Source: an uncultured Verrucomicrobiota bacterium (GTDB lineage: Bacteria > Verrucomicrobiota > Verrucomicrobiia > Opitutales > LL51). From it: a stretch of DNA of 16,003 bases. The first letter of the stretch is position 1. Each line of letters opens with the position of its first letter. Below are positions 14,970 through 16,003 of this stretch, piece after piece. The position numbers and the translations under genes are program-made. The notes beneath the pieces are model-generated. The model worked only from the letters and a program-made list of their open reading frames with translations. It had not been told where the DNA came from and searched no databases. The stretch is from NCBI GenBank assembly GCA_947174645.1, contig CAMWJR010000010.1:1-16003 (forward strand), read 5' to 3'.

Positions 14970-15683
14970 TTATTGAAACAGTAGCGCTATTTCTTCTGGA
15001 GAAAGCACCTTTGTCGCGCCGACAGCGAGATTCTTGAGCTTCAGCTGACCGATTTGGGTACGTTTGAGCCGATGGACGAAACTCCCCCCGTGTTGGATCA
15101 TGCGGCGAATTTCGCGTTTTCGCCCTTGCTTAAGGTGAATTTCAAGTGCTGGATATCTCCCTTGATTGGGTAACACGAAAACTTTTTCGGCTTTCAAACA
15201 TTCGCCTTCGTCGTAGATGCCTGTGAGCATTGTCCCCAAAAATTCGAGTGCCAGAGGACGTTCCAGGGTAACGTAATATATTTTTACGATATTGGATCGT
15301 GGGTGTGTGACCTGATTCGCGAAATCACCATCGTTGGCTAGCAGCAACATCCCTTGGCTGTCCTTATCAAGGCGGCCGCAGTAAAAAAAGCGTTCGTTTT
15401 GAAAGGGCTTGGGAATGAAATCGTAGACCGTTTTTTTGTCGCCCCATGGATGTGTACACTCAACACCCCTAGGTTTGTTGAGCAATAGTACCGTACGCGT
15501 TTGAGGGCGTTTTTGCACCCGTACTTGGTCGATTTTTACAATGTCTTTGTATTCGTCAATACATTGGCCGAGTGTAGCTATTAGGCCGTTGACCGAAATT
15601 CGTCCCTCTTGGATGAGTTCCTCCGCGTGACGACGAGAACAGTAACCGCATTGTGATAAAAATTTTTGAATCCGAAGCTGCAC
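14970..15683 (-). CDS. RluB/RsuA-family rRNA pseudouridine synthase
   Basis: An S4-domain pseudouridine synthase that isomerises a uridine in rRNA. The N-terminal S4 RNA-binding domain is IQKFLSQCGYCSRRHAEELI onward (about 5-50). The catalytic domain has LLLNKPRGVECT and GRLDKDSQGMLLLANDG, where the Asp of GRLD (residue 106) is the catalytic nucleophile, and a C-terminal GRKREIRRM motif. The common GLDxxTEG pattern has Ser for Thr here, a mild change. I chose the GTG at 15683 (237 residues), because it starts just before the S4 homology and lies 4 nt after the DUF167 stop. A TTG at 15731 would add 16 unlike residues and overlap that gene by 44 nt. RluB and RsuA/RluE-type targets cannot be separated with certainty, so no symbol is given. 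It converges on parA with a 3-nt gap and no terminator. Confidence 0.9.
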   Translation of the reverse strand: MQLRIQKFLSQCGYCSRRHAEELIQEGRISVNGLIATLGQCIDEYKDIVKIDQVRVQKRPQTRTVLLLNKPRGVECTHPWGDKKTVYDFIPKPFQNERFFYCGRLDKDSQGMLLLANDGDFANQVTHPRSNIVKIYYVTLERPLALEFLGTMLTGIYDEGECLKAEKVFVLPNQGRYPALEIHLKQGRKREIRRMIQHGGSFVHRLKRTQIGQLKLKNLAVGATKVLSPEEIALLFQ

Positions 15684-15687
15684 ACAC

Positions 15688-15936
15688 TCATTGGGATGAA
15701 GGGTTTGAATTTTGCAAACCAAATACCTCAACGATTTTTTGGTGTGATTTTTCGCCGCTGACGATTTTTACATTTTTGGGCGGCACCCGATAATGCTTCG
15801 CAATGAGGCGAAGAATGGCTTTATTTGCTTTTCCGTCCTCAGGCGGGTTTTGTACCTTTATTTTGAGTGATCCATCCTCTTGAACTACAATTTCCGACCG
15901 AGCCGCATTAGGAATTGCTTTAATCTGAATCCGCAC
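15688..15936 (-). CDS. DUF167/YggU-family small protein
   Basis: An 82-residue protein of the DUF167 (YggU) family, widespread in bacteria and of unknown biochemical role. Family features: a beta-strand start RIQIKAIPNAARSEI, LKIKVQNPPEDGKANKAILRLIAKHYRVP in the middle (the PPxDGKAN core is diagnostic) and the strand VKIVSGEKSHQKIVEV. The start codon is GTG at 15934-15936, giving the usual family length and N-terminus. It precedes the pseudouridine synthase gene on the same strand with almost no gap, so the two are probably one transcript. The C-terminal tail (NSNPSSQ) is non-conserved. Nothing else recognisable lies between its start and the window end (15937-16003). Confidence 0.9.
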   Translation of the reverse strand: MRIQIKAIPNAARSEIVVQEDGSLKIKVQNPPEDGKANKAILRLIAKHYRVPPKNVKIVSGEKSHQKIVEVFGLQNSNPSSQ

Positions 15937-16003
15937 ACGACAATTACTCTTAAAATTCGTCCCGTGGCGATGCTATTTTTAGACCCGAAAATCAAAGTAA
16001 TGT

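Overview
The window is ordinary bacterial chromosome, densely coding, with twelve protein genes and one tRNA. Most are core housekeeping genes. Three details point to the Planctomycetes-Verrucomicrobia-Chlamydiae group, most likely a host-associated member of the Verrucomicrobiota: a chlamydia/rickettsia-type ATP/ADP translocase, a 33-residue basic mini-protein of the COX24/bS22 type, and a zinc-finger-less ClpX relative. LPS synthesis (kdsB) indicates a Gram-negative envelope. This assignment is inferred from gene content; no rRNA is present to confirm it.

Left part (1-3010): the 3' end of birA, then a ClpX-like AAA+ unfoldase with an apparent second copy of its small C-terminal domain. Converging on it from the minus strand is a compact unit: the COX24/bS22-like mini-protein, kdsB (start codon 1 nt after the mini-protein's stop) and tRNA-Ser(UGA) with encoded CCA, 9 nt after kdsB. 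A strong intrinsic terminator at 2985-3009 separates this unit from the ATP/ADP translocase gene upstream of it.

Middle part (3037-8182): the translocase gene (minus) is divergent from an unrecognised gene for a probably secreted protein (plus). Both have a candidate promoter very close to the start codon. A SNF2-family ATPase follows on the minus strand.

Right part (8183-16003): dnaG, rpoD, pheT and parA run in one direction with small gaps, a macromolecular-synthesis type cluster extended by pheT and an orphan parA. The DnaG primase has lost three of the four zinc ligands of its N-terminal CHC2 finger. ParA converges on a minus-strand pair, a DUF167 gene followed by an RluB-type pseudouridine synthase.

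I see no CRISPR array, insertion sequence, phage module or obvious defence system. The points worth following are protein-level oddities in core genes (ClpX-like, DnaG), the mini ribosomal protein, and the translocase with its secreted neighbour.
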